Source: Lebetimonas natsushimae (lineage in GTDB: Bacteria > Campylobacterota > Campylobacteria > Campylobacterales > Nautiliaceae). Taken from it: a DNA stretch of 64,000 bases. A program made the translations under genes and the position numbers. This document shows positions 18,891-28,586 of the stretch, in pieces; within the stretch, counting starts at the first letter, position 1; the number at the start of each line of letters is the position of its first letter. The stretch is from the NCBI RefSeq assembly GCF_002335445.1, contig NZ_BDME01000001.1, forward strand, positions 124,001 to 188,000, in the 5' to 3' direction. Below the pieces are notes generated by a model. The model ran no database searches, was not told where the DNA came from, and was given only the letters and a program-made list of their open reading frames with translations.

Positions 18891-18907
18891 AAAGGAGTGT
18901 AAAAATT
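18891..18907 (+). promoter_or_regulatory. Shine-Dalgarno and AUU initiation codon of the O-antigen ligase gene
   Basis: AAAGGAG ends at 18897, seven bases before ATT 18905. The frame is open from here into the ligase gene and closed upstream by TAA at 18887. No ATG, GTG or TTG occurs at a suitable distance. Confidence 0.6.
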
Positions 18908-20206
18908 AAATTAAATTTTAAATATATTTTATTTTCATTTGTATTGTTATCATCTATTTTTCAATTTTATTTTATTAGAATAGGATATTCATATATATCT
19001 TTAACTACAATTAGTATAATAGTACTATTACCTTTATTTATTAAAAATATGAAACTATTATTATGGAAACCTTTATTTTTTTTATTATTAATTATTATTT
19101 TTCAAATAATTAGTTTTTTATGGTCAACAGATTTAAAATTAGGTTTACATAATATATTAATTTTTTTAATATTTTTAATTATTATGACCTCAACGTATGA
19201 AATTGCTAAAAGTTATCCTAAAAGAATTTTGTATGTTTTAATAATTTATTTTATTTTTTTATTAATTGAAGTGATTTTAGTAATAATTTTTCGTATATAT
19301 CCATTAATTGAATTAGATTTTCTACATTCAAATATAGCAAAAATATTTATTAATCCTAATACTATACATGGTTTATTTAATGGTATAAGGAATAATGTAT
19401 TTGATCCAAATAAAGCAGGAGGTTTTTTCGTAAATGCAAATGTAGCTGCTGCATTTTTAGGTATAAATGCGTTAATTTGTTATTCTTTTTTTAAAATTTA
19501 TAATAATAATTTATTAAAAATAATAACTTTTTTTTTAATAATTGGAGTTTTTTTTACTGGTTCTAAAGCTGGAATAATTTTGATATTATCGTTACTTTTT
19601 TTATCTTTTATAATATTTTATTTTTTAAATAAAATATTAACTTTACAAAAAATAATTTATATTTTATTTTTTATTAATATCATTTATTTATTAATTATTT
19701 TTTGGGGATATAATTTTTTACAAAGTGATTTTGTAAAAAAAACAATGAGTACCACAGAAATTCGATTATTAATTTGGAAATATGGCATAGAACAATTTTT
19801 ACAACATCCAATAATTGGATTAGGATTTGGGGGTTGGCAAGAAAATTTTAAAATTTATGCATTGAAAATGGGTATAGGAACAGGTTTCCCACCTCATAAT
19901 ACATTACTTTATTTATGGGCACAAAGTGGAATTTTTGTAGTAATTTTTGCCTTATTGTTTATATTTTATATAATAAAATTTGGACTTATTTTAATTAAAT
20001 CTTCAATTAAAGAACTACAAGGATTAGGAATAGCTATATTAGGTGCGTTTGGATGGACATTTATTCATGGAATGGGTACTAATTTTGGATTAATAGGTGA
20101 AATTCATATGGAGATTATTTTAGCTACATTGCTTGGTTATTCTTTAGCAAGATTAAAATTCTATCAAAAAAAGGTTATTTATGAAAATGAATATAATAAT
20201 TTATAG
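18905..20206 (+). CDS. O-antigen ligase/polymerase (Wzy/WaaL family), probable AUU start
   Basis: About 433 residues with around ten membrane helices and a large periplasmic loop. The family-typical 'PIIGLGFGGWQENF' then 'PPHNTLLYLWAQSG' (conserved His-Asn) mark the Wzy_C/O-antigen ligase domain. It would polymerise glycan repeats or join them to lipid A core or another carrier. A normal start appears only at TTG 18944, which lacks a ribosome site. A strong AAGGAG at 18892-18897 points instead to ATT at 18905, which gives an N-terminus KLNFKYILFSFVLLSS that completes the first helix. The region is more AT-rich than its upstream neighbours, which fits an exchanged cassette. Confidence 0.75.
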   Translation: MKLNFKYILFSFVLLSSIFQFYFIRIGYSYISLTTISIIVLLPLFIKNMKLLLWKPLFFLLLIIIFQIISFLWSTDLKLGLHNILIFLIFLIIMTSTYEIAKSYPKRILYVLIIYFIFLLIEVILVIIFRIYPLIELDFLHSNIAKIFINPNTIHGLFNGIRNNVFDPNKAGGFFVNANVAAAFLGINALICYSFFKIYNNNLLKIITFFLIIGVFFTGSKAGIILILSLLFLSFIIFYFLNKILTLQKIIYILFFINIIYLLIIFWGYNFLQSDFVKKTMSTTEIRLLIWKYGIEQFLQHPIIGLGFGGWQENFKIYALKMGIGTGFPPHNTLLYLWAQSGIFVVIFALLFIFYIIKFGLILIKSSIKELQGLGIAILGAFGWTFIHGMGTNFGLIGEIHMEIILATLLGYSLARLKFYQKKVIYENEYNNL

Positions 20207-21302
20207 AAACCAGCTTTTTAAGATATCAGAATCATTTATTACTAGTCAAGCTGAAATGTTAAAAAAATTTAATCCTATATATGTAGGAAGAAAATCTTTT
20301 GGCCCAGCACCTAAAAATTCAGTTGTTGTTACAATGGATGATTTATCTATAATAAAAAATATTAACTATGTTTTATTTAGAAATATTTCTTTTTTTGAGA
20401 AAAATTTATTAAGTTTTAATCCAAAATTAATACATGCACATTTTGGAGTAGATGGTATTTATGCTATAAAATTAGCACAAGAAATGAAAATTCCATTAAT
20501 TACTACTTTTCATGGATTTGATGTTTCTATAAGTAATAAAAATTTATTATTTTCAGGAAAGCCTGCATGGATAAATTATTTATTATATAGAAAAAAATTG
20601 GCAAAAAATGGAGATTTATTTATATGTGTTTCAGATTTTATTAGGAAAAAAATAATTGAACTTGGGTTTCCAGAAAATAAAACTATTACACATTATATAG
20701 GTATAGATACAAATTTGAAAAAAAATAAAATTAAAAAGTTTCCTTATAAAGTTATTCTTCATGTAGCAAGATTAACAGAAAAAAAAGGAACCAAATATCT
20801 TATAGATGCATTTAAAATTATTAATAAAGAGGATAAAAATACAAAATTAATAATAATTGGTAGTGGTATTTTAGAAAAAAAATTAAAGAAGCAAGTAAAA
20901 GAGTTACAATTGGAAAATTATGTAAAATTTTTGGGTGCTATGTCTCATAATGAGGTTATGGAGTGGATGCAAAAAGCTGATATTTTTTGTTTACCAAGTA
21001 TTACTGCTAAAACGGGAGATGCTGAAGGATTAGGTATGGTATTTCTTGAAGCAGGTATTTATGAAGTGCCAGTAGTAGCTACTCTTCATGGAGGAATTCC
21101 TGAGGTTATATTAAATAATAAAACAGGTTTCTTGGTAGAAGAAAGAAATATAAAACAGTTAGCAGATAAGTTATTAATCTTATTAAAAAATGAAAATTTA
21201 AGAAAAAGTATGGGAAAAGAAGCCAGAAATTTTATAAAAGAAAAATTTGACATTCAAAAACAAACTAAAAAATTAGAGGAAATTTATAAAGGGTTAATAT
21301 GA
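20181..21302 (+). CDS. Glycosyltransferase family 4
   Basis: A 373-residue GT-B enzyme. The N-terminal half has 'KLIHAHFGVDGIYAIKLAQ' and 'LITTFHGFDVS', the acceptor side of GT4 colanic/exopolysaccharide transferases. The C-terminal half has 'VILHVARLTEKKGTKYLIDA' and the E-x7-E donor loop 'EGLGMVFLEAGIYEVPVVAT'. It overlaps the O-antigen ligase gene by 26 bases and the next gene by four. WcaL/AmsK-type galactosyl- or glucosyltransferases look most similar, but the donor is not known. Confidence 0.87.
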   Translation: MKMNIIIYRNQLFKISESFITSQAEMLKKFNPIYVGRKSFGPAPKNSVVVTMDDLSIIKNINYVLFRNISFFEKNLLSFNPKLIHAHFGVDGIYAIKLAQEMKIPLITTFHGFDVSISNKNLLFSGKPAWINYLLYRKKLAKNGDLFICVSDFIRKKIIELGFPENKTITHYIGIDTNLKKNKIKKFPYKVILHVARLTEKKGTKYLIDAFKIINKEDKNTKLIIIGSGILEKKLKKQVKELQLENYVKFLGAMSHNEVMEWMQKADIFCLPSITAKTGDAEGLGMVFLEAGIYEVPVVATLHGGIPEVILNNKTGFLVEERNIKQLADKLLILLKNENLRKSMGKEARNFIKEKFDIQKQTKKLEEIYKGLI

Positions 21303-22255
21303 AAAATATTTCAGTTATTATACCGGCTTATAATGAAGGAAGAAATTTATCTAAAAGCGTTTTATCTTTTATTAATCAAACTGTTAAACCATTAGAAATT
21401 ATTATTGTTGATGATTGTTCGAGTGATAATACTTTAAATATTGCTTATGAATTGAAATATAAATATTCTAAATTCAATATTAAAATATTAAAACATAATA
21501 AAAATAAAGGAGCTGGAGGAGCAAGAAATACTGGGCTTTTAGAAGCAAGAGGTGATATTATTGTTTTTGCAGAAGCTGATGGTGAATATTCAAAATTATA
21601 TTTACAAAAAGTTTTAAATATTTTAGAGAGAAATAGGAATTGTTTTACTGGAGGAGGATTAAGAGTTTGTTCAAATAGAAATAAAACTATATGGATTGAG
21701 TATTGGAATTCTTTATTTGAAGCAAGATGGATTCTTAGTAAAAAATTAAATATACATAAGGGGGGATGGGTTTTTTATAAACAAGATATAAAAAATATTG
21801 GAGGATATAATGAATCATTAAAAGAAGGTGAAGATATAGAATTAACTAATCGTTTATTGAAAAAGGGATTTAAAAGTATTTGGATAGGTAATGTTTTTTT
21901 TAAACACCGAGAACCTGAAACTATAATAGAAGTTTTTAAAAGATTTTTTAAAGCCGGGAAAAATACTTATAAATTTAGAAAACTGCAAAAAAGATATTAT
22001 AAGGATGTTATATTATCCATTTTATTTGTAGTTTTTTCCCCTATATTGATGATTTTTCCTCATTTTTTTATTATTTTTAAGTCTGAAACAAGGATTGCTC
22101 AAATTAGGTTAATAAAAAAATATAAAAAGAAACAAAATAATATTTTAAGTGTTATTTTATTTCCTTATCAATTTTATTTTCAAAAAATGTCAACTGCATT
22201 AGGAATTATTGTTAGTTTTTTTTATGAAGTAACTAAAAAAAATAAGGGTTTATAA
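21299..22255 (+). CDS. Glycosyltransferase family 2
   Basis: A 318-residue GT2 enzyme: 'ISVIIPAYNEGRNLSKSVLS', 'IIIVDDCSSDNTLN', 'NKGAGGARNTGLLEARG' and 'FAEADGEYS', where Glu-Ala-Asp replaces the usual Asp-x-Asp. A hydrophobic segment near residues 240-260 suggests a membrane-attached C-terminus. It starts on ATGA shared with the previous stop. It probably adds one sugar during assembly of the surface glycan; donor and acceptor are not evident. Confidence 0.85.
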   Translation: MKNISVIIPAYNEGRNLSKSVLSFINQTVKPLEIIIVDDCSSDNTLNIAYELKYKYSKFNIKILKHNKNKGAGGARNTGLLEARGDIIVFAEADGEYSKLYLQKVLNILERNRNCFTGGGLRVCSNRNKTIWIEYWNSLFEARWILSKKLNIHKGGWVFYKQDIKNIGGYNESLKEGEDIELTNRLLKKGFKSIWIGNVFFKHREPETIIEVFKRFFKAGKNTYKFRKLQKRYYKDVILSILFVVFSPILMIFPHFFIIFKSETRIAQIRLIKKYKKKQNNILSVILFPYQFYFQKMSTALGIIVSFFYEVTKKNKGL

Positions 22256-22256
22256 A

Positions 22257-23438
22257 ATGAAAGAAAAATATAAATTGCTTATCGTAGCTAGGGATATTGT
22301 AAATACAGGAGGAGGTCATGTAATAGAACAGCTTTGTAAAAATTTAATTAATTATTGCGATGAAATTGTGGTTTTTACTGATTATAAAAATTCTATATTA
22401 AACGAATTAGAAATTAAACAAATAACTTCTTTTTATGGAGAAAAATTATATAACTATAATCCAAAAAGAAAAGTTTTTAAAATAATAAGACACTTTTTAA
22501 GAGTTAGTTTTTTTGCTTTTTCTACTTTAAAATTAAAAAATAAGAAATTTTCAGAATATATTATATTAGATAATAATAATGAAGGTTTTATTTGTGATAT
22601 TTCATTAACTCATGATGTTTTTACATGTACTTTATTAAAAGATGTTAAGAAAAATAAAAGAAAAATAAAAAGGATATTTAATCCTGTATTACTATTTAAA
22701 ATAGTTAAAGAGTGGATTGTTTTAAATAAAAATAGTACTAAATTTATAATAGCTATTTCTAATGAAACTTTAAAAGAAATTAATTTTGTTTGTAAAAAAA
22801 AGAAAAAACCTAAAAAAGTTATAGGACATGGGGTGGATTTAGAAAAATTTTATCCAAATGAAAAGATAAAAAAGAATTTAAGAAAAAAATATAATATTCC
22901 TAATGAAAAATTTGTTTTATTACTTTCTGGGCATGATTATGAAAGAAAAGGACTAGAGTATGTTATTAAAGCGCTTAAATTGCTACCGGATGATATAATT
23001 TTAGTTGTAACAGGAAAAGGAGATATAGAACCTTATTTAGCACTTGCAAAAAAACTTTCAGTTTATGATAGAGTTTATTATTTAGGACTTTTAAATGATG
23101 TAAGGGAAGGATATTGGTTGAGTGATGTTTTTGTTTTACCTACTTCGTATGAAGGATGGGGATTAGTTGCTACTGAAGCAATGGGATGTGGTTTACCTGT
23201 TTTAATATCAAAAGTAGGAGGTGTAAAAGATTATTTGATAGATGGATATAATGGTTTAGCTATTGAACGTGATGAGTATAATATAGCAAAAAAAGTTTTA
23301 TATATTAAAAATAATCAATCTATTTATAATAACATAAGGAAAAATGGAATAGAAACTGCTAAGAAATATAATTGGGAAAATGTTGCTAAGAAGTATTTAG
23401 AAGTTATAAAATTTGTAGGTAAACAAAAAAATGTTTAA
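22257..23438 (+). CDS. Glycosyltransferase family 4
   Basis: A 393-residue GT-B enzyme. 'KFVLLLSGHDYERKGLEYVI' begins the donor domain and 'DVFVLPTSYEGWGLVATEAM' with 'GCGLPVLISKVGG' is the E-x7-E nucleotide-sugar site. The N-terminal half contains 'ARDIVNTGGGHVIEQLCKNL', the glycine-rich loop of the family. It begins one base after the preceding stop and overlaps the MurJ-like gene by eight bases. Base composition is like the neighbouring AT-rich glycan genes. Confidence 0.87.
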   Translation: MKEKYKLLIVARDIVNTGGGHVIEQLCKNLINYCDEIVVFTDYKNSILNELEIKQITSFYGEKLYNYNPKRKVFKIIRHFLRVSFFAFSTLKLKNKKFSEYIILDNNNEGFICDISLTHDVFTCTLLKDVKKNKRKIKRIFNPVLLFKIVKEWIVLNKNSTKFIIAISNETLKEINFVCKKKKKPKKVIGHGVDLEKFYPNEKIKKNLRKKYNIPNEKFVLLLSGHDYERKGLEYVIKALKLLPDDIILVVTGKGDIEPYLALAKKLSVYDRVYYLGLLNDVREGYWLSDVFVLPTSYEGWGLVATEAMGCGLPVLISKVGGVKDYLIDGYNGLAIERDEYNIAKKVLYIKNNQSIYNNIRKNGIETAKKYNWENVAKKYLEVIKFVGKQKNV

Positions 23439-24891
23439 ATCTTTTTTTAAAATATTTACAGGTAATATCATAGGGAAAATAATAGGATTTTTAAGAGAAA
23501 TTATAATAGCTTATTTATATGGTACTAGTGTACCTGTTGGAGCATTTCGTATCGCACAAACTGCTGTATTAATTCCTGTAAATTTTTTTACATCCGATAC
23601 TTTAAATGCAGGATTTATTCCTCTTTATAATCACTATAAAAAAATTAGTATTTATAAAGCCCAATCGTTTTTTTGGATTTTAAATATAGCTCTTACGTTA
23701 ATATCTTTCATAATTGTTATTATTTTATTTAAATCAGCTTTTTGGTGGGTAAATTTGATTGCTCCTGGTTTTTCTGTGGCAGAGCACAATTTGGCAGTAC
23801 TTTTTGTTAAAATTATGTCTTTAAGTATTCCTTTCTATGTATTAAGTTTGCTTTATTCATATCTTGCATTAGCTCATAATTATAGTTTTCTTGTTTCTAT
23901 TAGGCCTTCTATACAAAGTTTTGGAATGATTTGTGGAGCAATTTTGGCATATTATTTTAACAACATTGCATTATTTGCATGGGGTTTTACTGGGGCTTAT
24001 ATATTTTTTTTCTTTTTAGCTATAAAAGAATTATTAAAAAAAAATTTATTTTATTTTTCTTTTCAAAATATAGGAGAAATATTAAAGGATTTTTTTAATA
24101 TTATTAAACCTTTATTGTTATTACCTATTATGTTACAAGGAAATATATTTATAGAGCGAATGGTGTCTTCTTATATGGGTATTGATGTTGTGGCTTCAGT
24201 GGAATATGCTAAATTTATTACAGAATCTGGAATATCTCTTTTGGCAGCTCCTTTAGGTCTTATAGGATTAGCTACATTAAGTAATTTTAATATGAAAAAA
24301 ACAAGAGATAAGTTATTGCAAATAATTTCTCTTATTTTAATAATTACGATTCCGATATCTATGTTTTTAATTTCAAATTCTGAATTAATTGTTTCTTTTA
24401 TATTTAAAAGAGGAGCTTTTGATAAAGAATCTGTATTAATTACTAAAAATATATTAATTGGTTTATCTATAGGCTTTTGGGCACAAATAGTATCTTATAT
24501 TATGATAAAAGCTTTAAATGCTCAACATGAAAATAAAAAAGTAGTTATTTTTATGGCTATTGCTTTAAGCTCGAATACTTTATTTGATATTTTTTTTTAT
24601 AAAATATTAGGACCTATTACTATAGGTATAGGATCAAGTATTTACGGATTTATTCTTTTTATTTTAACGATTAATTTTTTTAATATTTCAAGATATTTAT
24701 TAAATATAATATTTTGGTTATTAATTGGAAGTGTGATTTATTTTTTTATTAATAATTTTTTATATTTTAAAAATGAATTTATTGATATTTTTATTACATT
24801 TTTTTTATTTTTATTATATTGGGCAATTTATATTTTTATAATTCCAATTTTAAGAAATAATATTATATCAATTTTAAAAGGAAAAAAATGA
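23431..24891 (+). CDS. MurJ/MviN-like lipid-linked glycan flippase
   Basis: A 486-residue membrane protein with about 14 helices. The N-terminus 'NIIGKIIGFLREIIIAYLYG' and the later 'ERMVSSYMG' and 'FKRGAFDKES' motifs are those of the MurJ/MviN family within the MOP superfamily. MurJ flips lipid II, but the position among glycosyltransferases suggests this copy carries the locus glycan instead. The housekeeping murJ would then lie elsewhere in the genome. It is one of two flippase candidates in the locus. Confidence 0.82.
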   Translation: MFKSFFKIFTGNIIGKIIGFLREIIIAYLYGTSVPVGAFRIAQTAVLIPVNFFTSDTLNAGFIPLYNHYKKISIYKAQSFFWILNIALTLISFIIVIILFKSAFWWVNLIAPGFSVAEHNLAVLFVKIMSLSIPFYVLSLLYSYLALAHNYSFLVSIRPSIQSFGMICGAILAYYFNNIALFAWGFTGAYIFFFFLAIKELLKKNLFYFSFQNIGEILKDFFNIIKPLLLLPIMLQGNIFIERMVSSYMGIDVVASVEYAKFITESGISLLAAPLGLIGLATLSNFNMKKTRDKLLQIISLILIITIPISMFLISNSELIVSFIFKRGAFDKESVLITKNILIGLSIGFWAQIVSYIMIKALNAQHENKKVVIFMAIALSSNTLFDIFFYKILGPITIGIGSSIYGFILFILTINFFNISRYLLNIIFWLLIGSVIYFFINNFLYFKNEFIDIFITFFLFLLYWAIYIFIIPILRNNIISILKGKK

Positions 24892-26051
24892 AAAAGGATA
24901 TAGTATTACTTTCTACGGCCGAATGGGATCATCCATTTTGGACTAATAAACAACATGTAGCTGTGGAATTGGCAAAAAGAGGTCATAAAGTTTTTTATAT
25001 TGATTCTTTAGGTCTTCGTCGTCCTAGTGCGAGTAGTCAGGATTTTAAAAGAATTTTAAAAAGAATTCAAAAATCATTAAAAAAACCTAAACAAGTTAGA
25101 GAAAATTTATGGGTATGGTCTCCTATTTTATTGCCTTTTCAAAATAAAAAAATTGTTAGAAAGTTTAATTTTGTTTTATTAAATAACTGGTTAAATTTTT
25201 GGTTAAAAAATTTAAATTTTAAGCACGAAATTTTTTGGACATACAATCCTTTAACAAGTAAATTATTTGATGTTAAAAAATATGAACTGCTTGTATATCA
25301 TTGTGTTGATGAGATAAAAGCTCAACCCGGAATGCCTATTAAAATTTTAGAAGTAGCAGAAAAAGAATTAGTTGAATTATCTGATTATGTTTTTACTACT
25401 TCATTAAAACTTTATGACACGCGTAAAATTTTAAATGAACATACTTATTATTTTTCCAATGTGGCTGATTTTAATCATTTTTCAAAAGCAATGGAAGAAA
25501 CTACAATTGTCCCTCAAGATTTAACAGCTATTTCTTCTCCTCGAATAGGTTTTATTGGGGCTATAAGTAGTTATAAAATAGATTTTAATTTATTAGAATA
25601 TTTAGCTAAAAAATTTCCTCATTATTCTTTTATTCTTATAGGAAAGATTGGTGAAGGAGATCCATGGACAAAAATTGATTTTCTTAAAAAATATAAAAAT
25701 ATTTATTTTTTAGGTCCTAAATCATATTCTGAATTACCTAATTATTTAAAAGGAATAGATGTTGCTATATTGCCTAATAATATAAATGAATATACAGAAT
25801 CTATGTTTCCAATGAAATTTTTTGAATATTTAGCGGCAGGTAAACCTATAGTTAGTGTTAATTTACCGTCTTTAAAAGAATATAAAAATATATGTTTTTT
25901 ATCAAATACATATGAAGAATTTGCAAATAATATTAATAAAGCATTAAAAAATCCTAATTTTAATTTAGAAAAACGGATATCTTTAGCTAAAGAATTTACT
26001 TATGAAAAAAGAACTGAAAAAATGATGAAAATAATTGAAGGAAATTTATGA
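24888..26051 (+). CDS. Glycosyltransferase, GT-B fold (GT1/GT4-like)
   Basis: About 387 residues. 'KDIVLLSTAEWDHPFWTNKQ' and 'WTYNPLTSKLFDVKKYELLV' characterise a group of GT-B enzymes found in exopolysaccharide loci (TuaH-like). The C-terminal half has 'RIGFIGAISSYKIDFNLLEY' and 'MFPMKFFEYLAAGKPIVSVN', the donor-binding K-x2-E-Y-x-A-x-G-x-P region. Overlaps of four bases with both neighbours indicate a coupled operon. The sugar is not known. Confidence 0.83.
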   Translation: MKKDIVLLSTAEWDHPFWTNKQHVAVELAKRGHKVFYIDSLGLRRPSASSQDFKRILKRIQKSLKKPKQVRENLWVWSPILLPFQNKKIVRKFNFVLLNNWLNFWLKNLNFKHEIFWTYNPLTSKLFDVKKYELLVYHCVDEIKAQPGMPIKILEVAEKELVELSDYVFTTSLKLYDTRKILNEHTYYFSNVADFNHFSKAMEETTIVPQDLTAISSPRIGFIGAISSYKIDFNLLEYLAKKFPHYSFILIGKIGEGDPWTKIDFLKKYKNIYFLGPKSYSELPNYLKGIDVAILPNNINEYTESMFPMKFFEYLAAGKPIVSVNLPSLKEYKNICFLSNTYEEFANNINKALKNPNFNLEKRISLAKEFTYEKRTEKMMKIIEGNL

Positions 26052-27166
26052 AAAAAGCATTAGTTCATGATTGGTTTTCTGTATATGCCGGGGCTGAAAA
26101 GTGTGTTGAAAGTTTTACGAATATATGGAATGATTTTGATGTGTACAGTCTTATTGATTTTTTGAACGAAAAAGATAGAGAAATTATATTAAAAGGTAAA
26201 AAAGCAAATACCAGTTTTATTCAAAAGCTTCCAAAAGCAAAAGATAAATATAGAAATTATTTCCCTTTGTTTCCTTTTGCTATAGAACAGTTTGATTTAA
26301 GTGATTATGATTTAATTTTATCTTCTTCTCATGCAGTTGCAAAAGGTGTATTGACTCATTCTAATCAACTTCATATAAGTTATGTTCATACTCCTATAAG
26401 ATATGCTTGGGATTTATATCATCAATATTTAAAAGAAAGTAAATTAGATAAAGGTTTAAAAGGTATTCTTGCAAAATATTTTCTTCATAAAATTCGTATA
26501 TGGGATATGAGCACAATAAATCGTGTGGATTATTATATAGCAAATAGTCATTATATAGCACGAAGAATTAAAAAAGTGTATGGAAAAGATAGTACGGTTA
26601 TATATCCACCTGTTGATGTAGATAAATTTAAACTTAAATCTTATAAAGAAGATTTTTATTTAACCGCTTCTAGGATGGTTTCATATAAAAAAATAGATCT
26701 AATAGTAGAGGCTTTTAGCAAAACTGATAAAAAACTTGTAGTAGTAGGGACTGGTCCGGATATGGAAAAAATAAAATCTAAAGCTGCTAAAAATATTGAA
26801 ATTTTAGGATATCAGCCAGATAGTGTGCTTATTGATTTAATGCAGAAGGCAAAAGCATTTGTTTTTGCAGCAGAGGAAGATTTTGGTATTATTCCTGTAG
26901 AGGCTCAAGCATGTGGAACGCCGGTTATTTGTTTAGGAAAAGGCGGAACGAAAGAGACTGTTATTGATAATGTTACAGGGGTTCATTTTGATAATCAGTG
27001 TGTTGAAAATATTTTAAAGGCAGTTGATAAATTTGAAAAAAATATAGATAAATTTGAGCCTGAAAAAATTAGAGAAAACGCTTTAAGATTTTCAAGGGAT
27101 AGATTTGAAAAAGAGATAAAAGACTTTGTAGAAGAAAAATATAAAATATTTAAAAATCATAAATGA
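26048..27166 (+). CDS. Glycosyltransferase family 4, WbaZ-like (probable mannosyltransferase)
   Basis: A 372-residue GT4 enzyme. 'KALVHDWFSVYAGAEKCVES' at the N-terminus, 'SYVHTPIRYAWDLYHQYL' and 'SHYIARRIKKVYGKDSTVIY' are hallmarks of the WbaZ/WbdA-type mannosyltransferase group. The donor site is 'EEDFGIIPVEAQACGTPVIC'. GDP-mannose would come from ManC, encoded 10 bases downstream, which supports mannose as donor. Composition shifts back toward the locus average here. Confidence 0.85.
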   Translation: MKKALVHDWFSVYAGAEKCVESFTNIWNDFDVYSLIDFLNEKDREIILKGKKANTSFIQKLPKAKDKYRNYFPLFPFAIEQFDLSDYDLILSSSHAVAKGVLTHSNQLHISYVHTPIRYAWDLYHQYLKESKLDKGLKGILAKYFLHKIRIWDMSTINRVDYYIANSHYIARRIKKVYGKDSTVIYPPVDVDKFKLKSYKEDFYLTASRMVSYKKIDLIVEAFSKTDKKLVVVGTGPDMEKIKSKAAKNIEILGYQPDSVLIDLMQKAKAFVFAAEEDFGIIPVEAQACGTPVICLGKGGTKETVIDNVTGVHFDNQCVENILKAVDKFEKNIDKFEPEKIRENALRFSRDRFEKEIKDFVEEKYKIFKNHK

Positions 27167-27176
27167 GGTGTAAAGT

Positions 27177-28586
27177 ATGAAAGCAGTCATTTTAGCAGGG
27201 GGGAGTGGAACAAGATTATTTCCATTATCAAGAAAAAAATTTCCTAAACAGTTTTTAAATTTAGGAGATAGTGAAAGTTTGTTTCAAAAAACAGTAAAAA
27301 GAAATTTAAAAGCTTTAAAAGATATAAATGATGTAATAATAATTACAAACAATGATTATCAGTTTCATGTAAAAAATCAATTAAAAGATATTTTTAATAA
27401 TAAATTAAATTTGATTTTAGAACCTGTAGGGAGAAATACAGCACCGGCAATTGCATTGGCTATAAAATACGCATTTGAAAAATTAGGGGTGGGTGAAAAC
27501 GAAATTTTGTTTGTTTCACCGTCTGATCATTTAATTTCTCCTGATGATAAATTTGCAGAATATATTAAAGAAGCTGAAAAACTTGCTAAAAAAGGATATA
27601 TTGTTACATTTGGAGTAAATCCTACTAAACCTGAGACTGGATATGGATATATTGAAGCGGGAGATTTAGCTGAAAATGCTTATAAAGTTAAACAGTTTCA
27701 TGAAAAGCCGAATTTAAAAACAGCTCAAAAATATTTAATGGCGGGTAACTATTATTGGAACAGTGGGATGTTTGCTTTTAGTATAGAAACAATTTTAGAA
27801 GAATTTAAAAAATTTGTTCCTGAAATTTATGAAAAAATTGAAAATTCTTCATTTGAAGAGGTAATTAAAGATTTTGAAAATATGCCTGATATTTCAATAG
27901 ATTATGCCGTAATGGAAAAAACTGATAAAGCTGTTGTTTTACCTCTTAATATTATATGGTCTGATGTTGGTTCTTGGGACAGTGTTTATGATGTTTTAGA
28001 TAAAGATGAAAATCAGAATGTAAAAATAGGTAATATTATTGATATTGATACGAAAAATTCCCTTATTATGGGTGAAGACAGGCTTATTGCCACAATCGGG
28101 GTAGATAGTTTAATGGTTATAGAAACGTCTGATGCTATTGTAGTAGCTAAAAAAGGACAAGGGCAACAAATAAAAAATTTGGTATCTTTATTAAAAAATA
28201 ATTCACAGACAAAAGAGTTGACTGAATTTCATAAAACGGTTTACAGACCGTGGGGAAGTTATACAGAACTTGAAAAAGGAGAAAGATATAGAATAAAAAA
28301 AATAGTGGTAAATCCGGGAGAACAGCTTAGTTTGCAGTTGCATTATCACAGAAGTGAACATTGGATAGTTGTAAAAGGAACGGCAAAAGTTGTGTTAGGT
28401 GATGAAAAAGGAAATTTAAAAGAATTTTTTATACATGAAAATGAAAGCACATATGTACCTAAATCTACAAAACACAGACTAATTAATCCGGGTAAAATTC
28501 CACTTGAACTTATAGAAGTTCAGGTAGGAGAATATGTTGAAGAAGATGATATTATAAGATTTAACGATAAATACAAAAGAGTTTAA
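27177..28586 (+). CDS. manC: Mannose-1-phosphate guanylyltransferase / mannose-6-phosphate isomerase
   Basis: A 469-residue type II PMI/GMP enzyme. The guanylyltransferase half begins 'MKAVILAGGSGTRLFPLSRK' and the C-terminal cupin isomerase half shows 'RPWGSYTELEKGERYRIKKI' and 'QLHYHRSEHWIVVKGTAKV' with the metal-binding His and Glu residues. It makes GDP-mannose from mannose-1-phosphate and interconverts fructose-6-P and mannose-6-P. No phosphomannomutase gene is in the window. Its stop codon overlaps the stop of the convergent gene. Confidence 0.96.
   Translation: MKAVILAGGSGTRLFPLSRKKFPKQFLNLGDSESLFQKTVKRNLKALKDINDVIIITNNDYQFHVKNQLKDIFNNKLNLILEPVGRNTAPAIALAIKYAFEKLGVGENEILFVSPSDHLISPDDKFAEYIKEAEKLAKKGYIVTFGVNPTKPETGYGYIEAGDLAENAYKVKQFHEKPNLKTAQKYLMAGNYYWNSGMFAFSIETILEEFKKFVPEIYEKIENSSFEEVIKDFENMPDISIDYAVMEKTDKAVVLPLNIIWSDVGSWDSVYDVLDKDENQNVKIGNIIDIDTKNSLIMGEDRLIATIGVDSLMVIETSDAIVVAKKGQGQQIKNLVSLLKNNSQTKELTEFHKTVYRPWGSYTELEKGERYRIKKIVVNPGEQLSLQLHYHRSEHWIVVKGTAKVVLGDEKGNLKEFFIHENESTYVPKSTKHRLINPGKIPLELIEVQVGEYVEEDDIIRFNDKYKRV

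Noticed and set aside
18944-18946. TTG as start of the O-antigen ligase gene
   Set aside because: No ribosome site precedes it and it would cut off part of the first membrane helix; ATT 18905 behind AAGGAG fits better.
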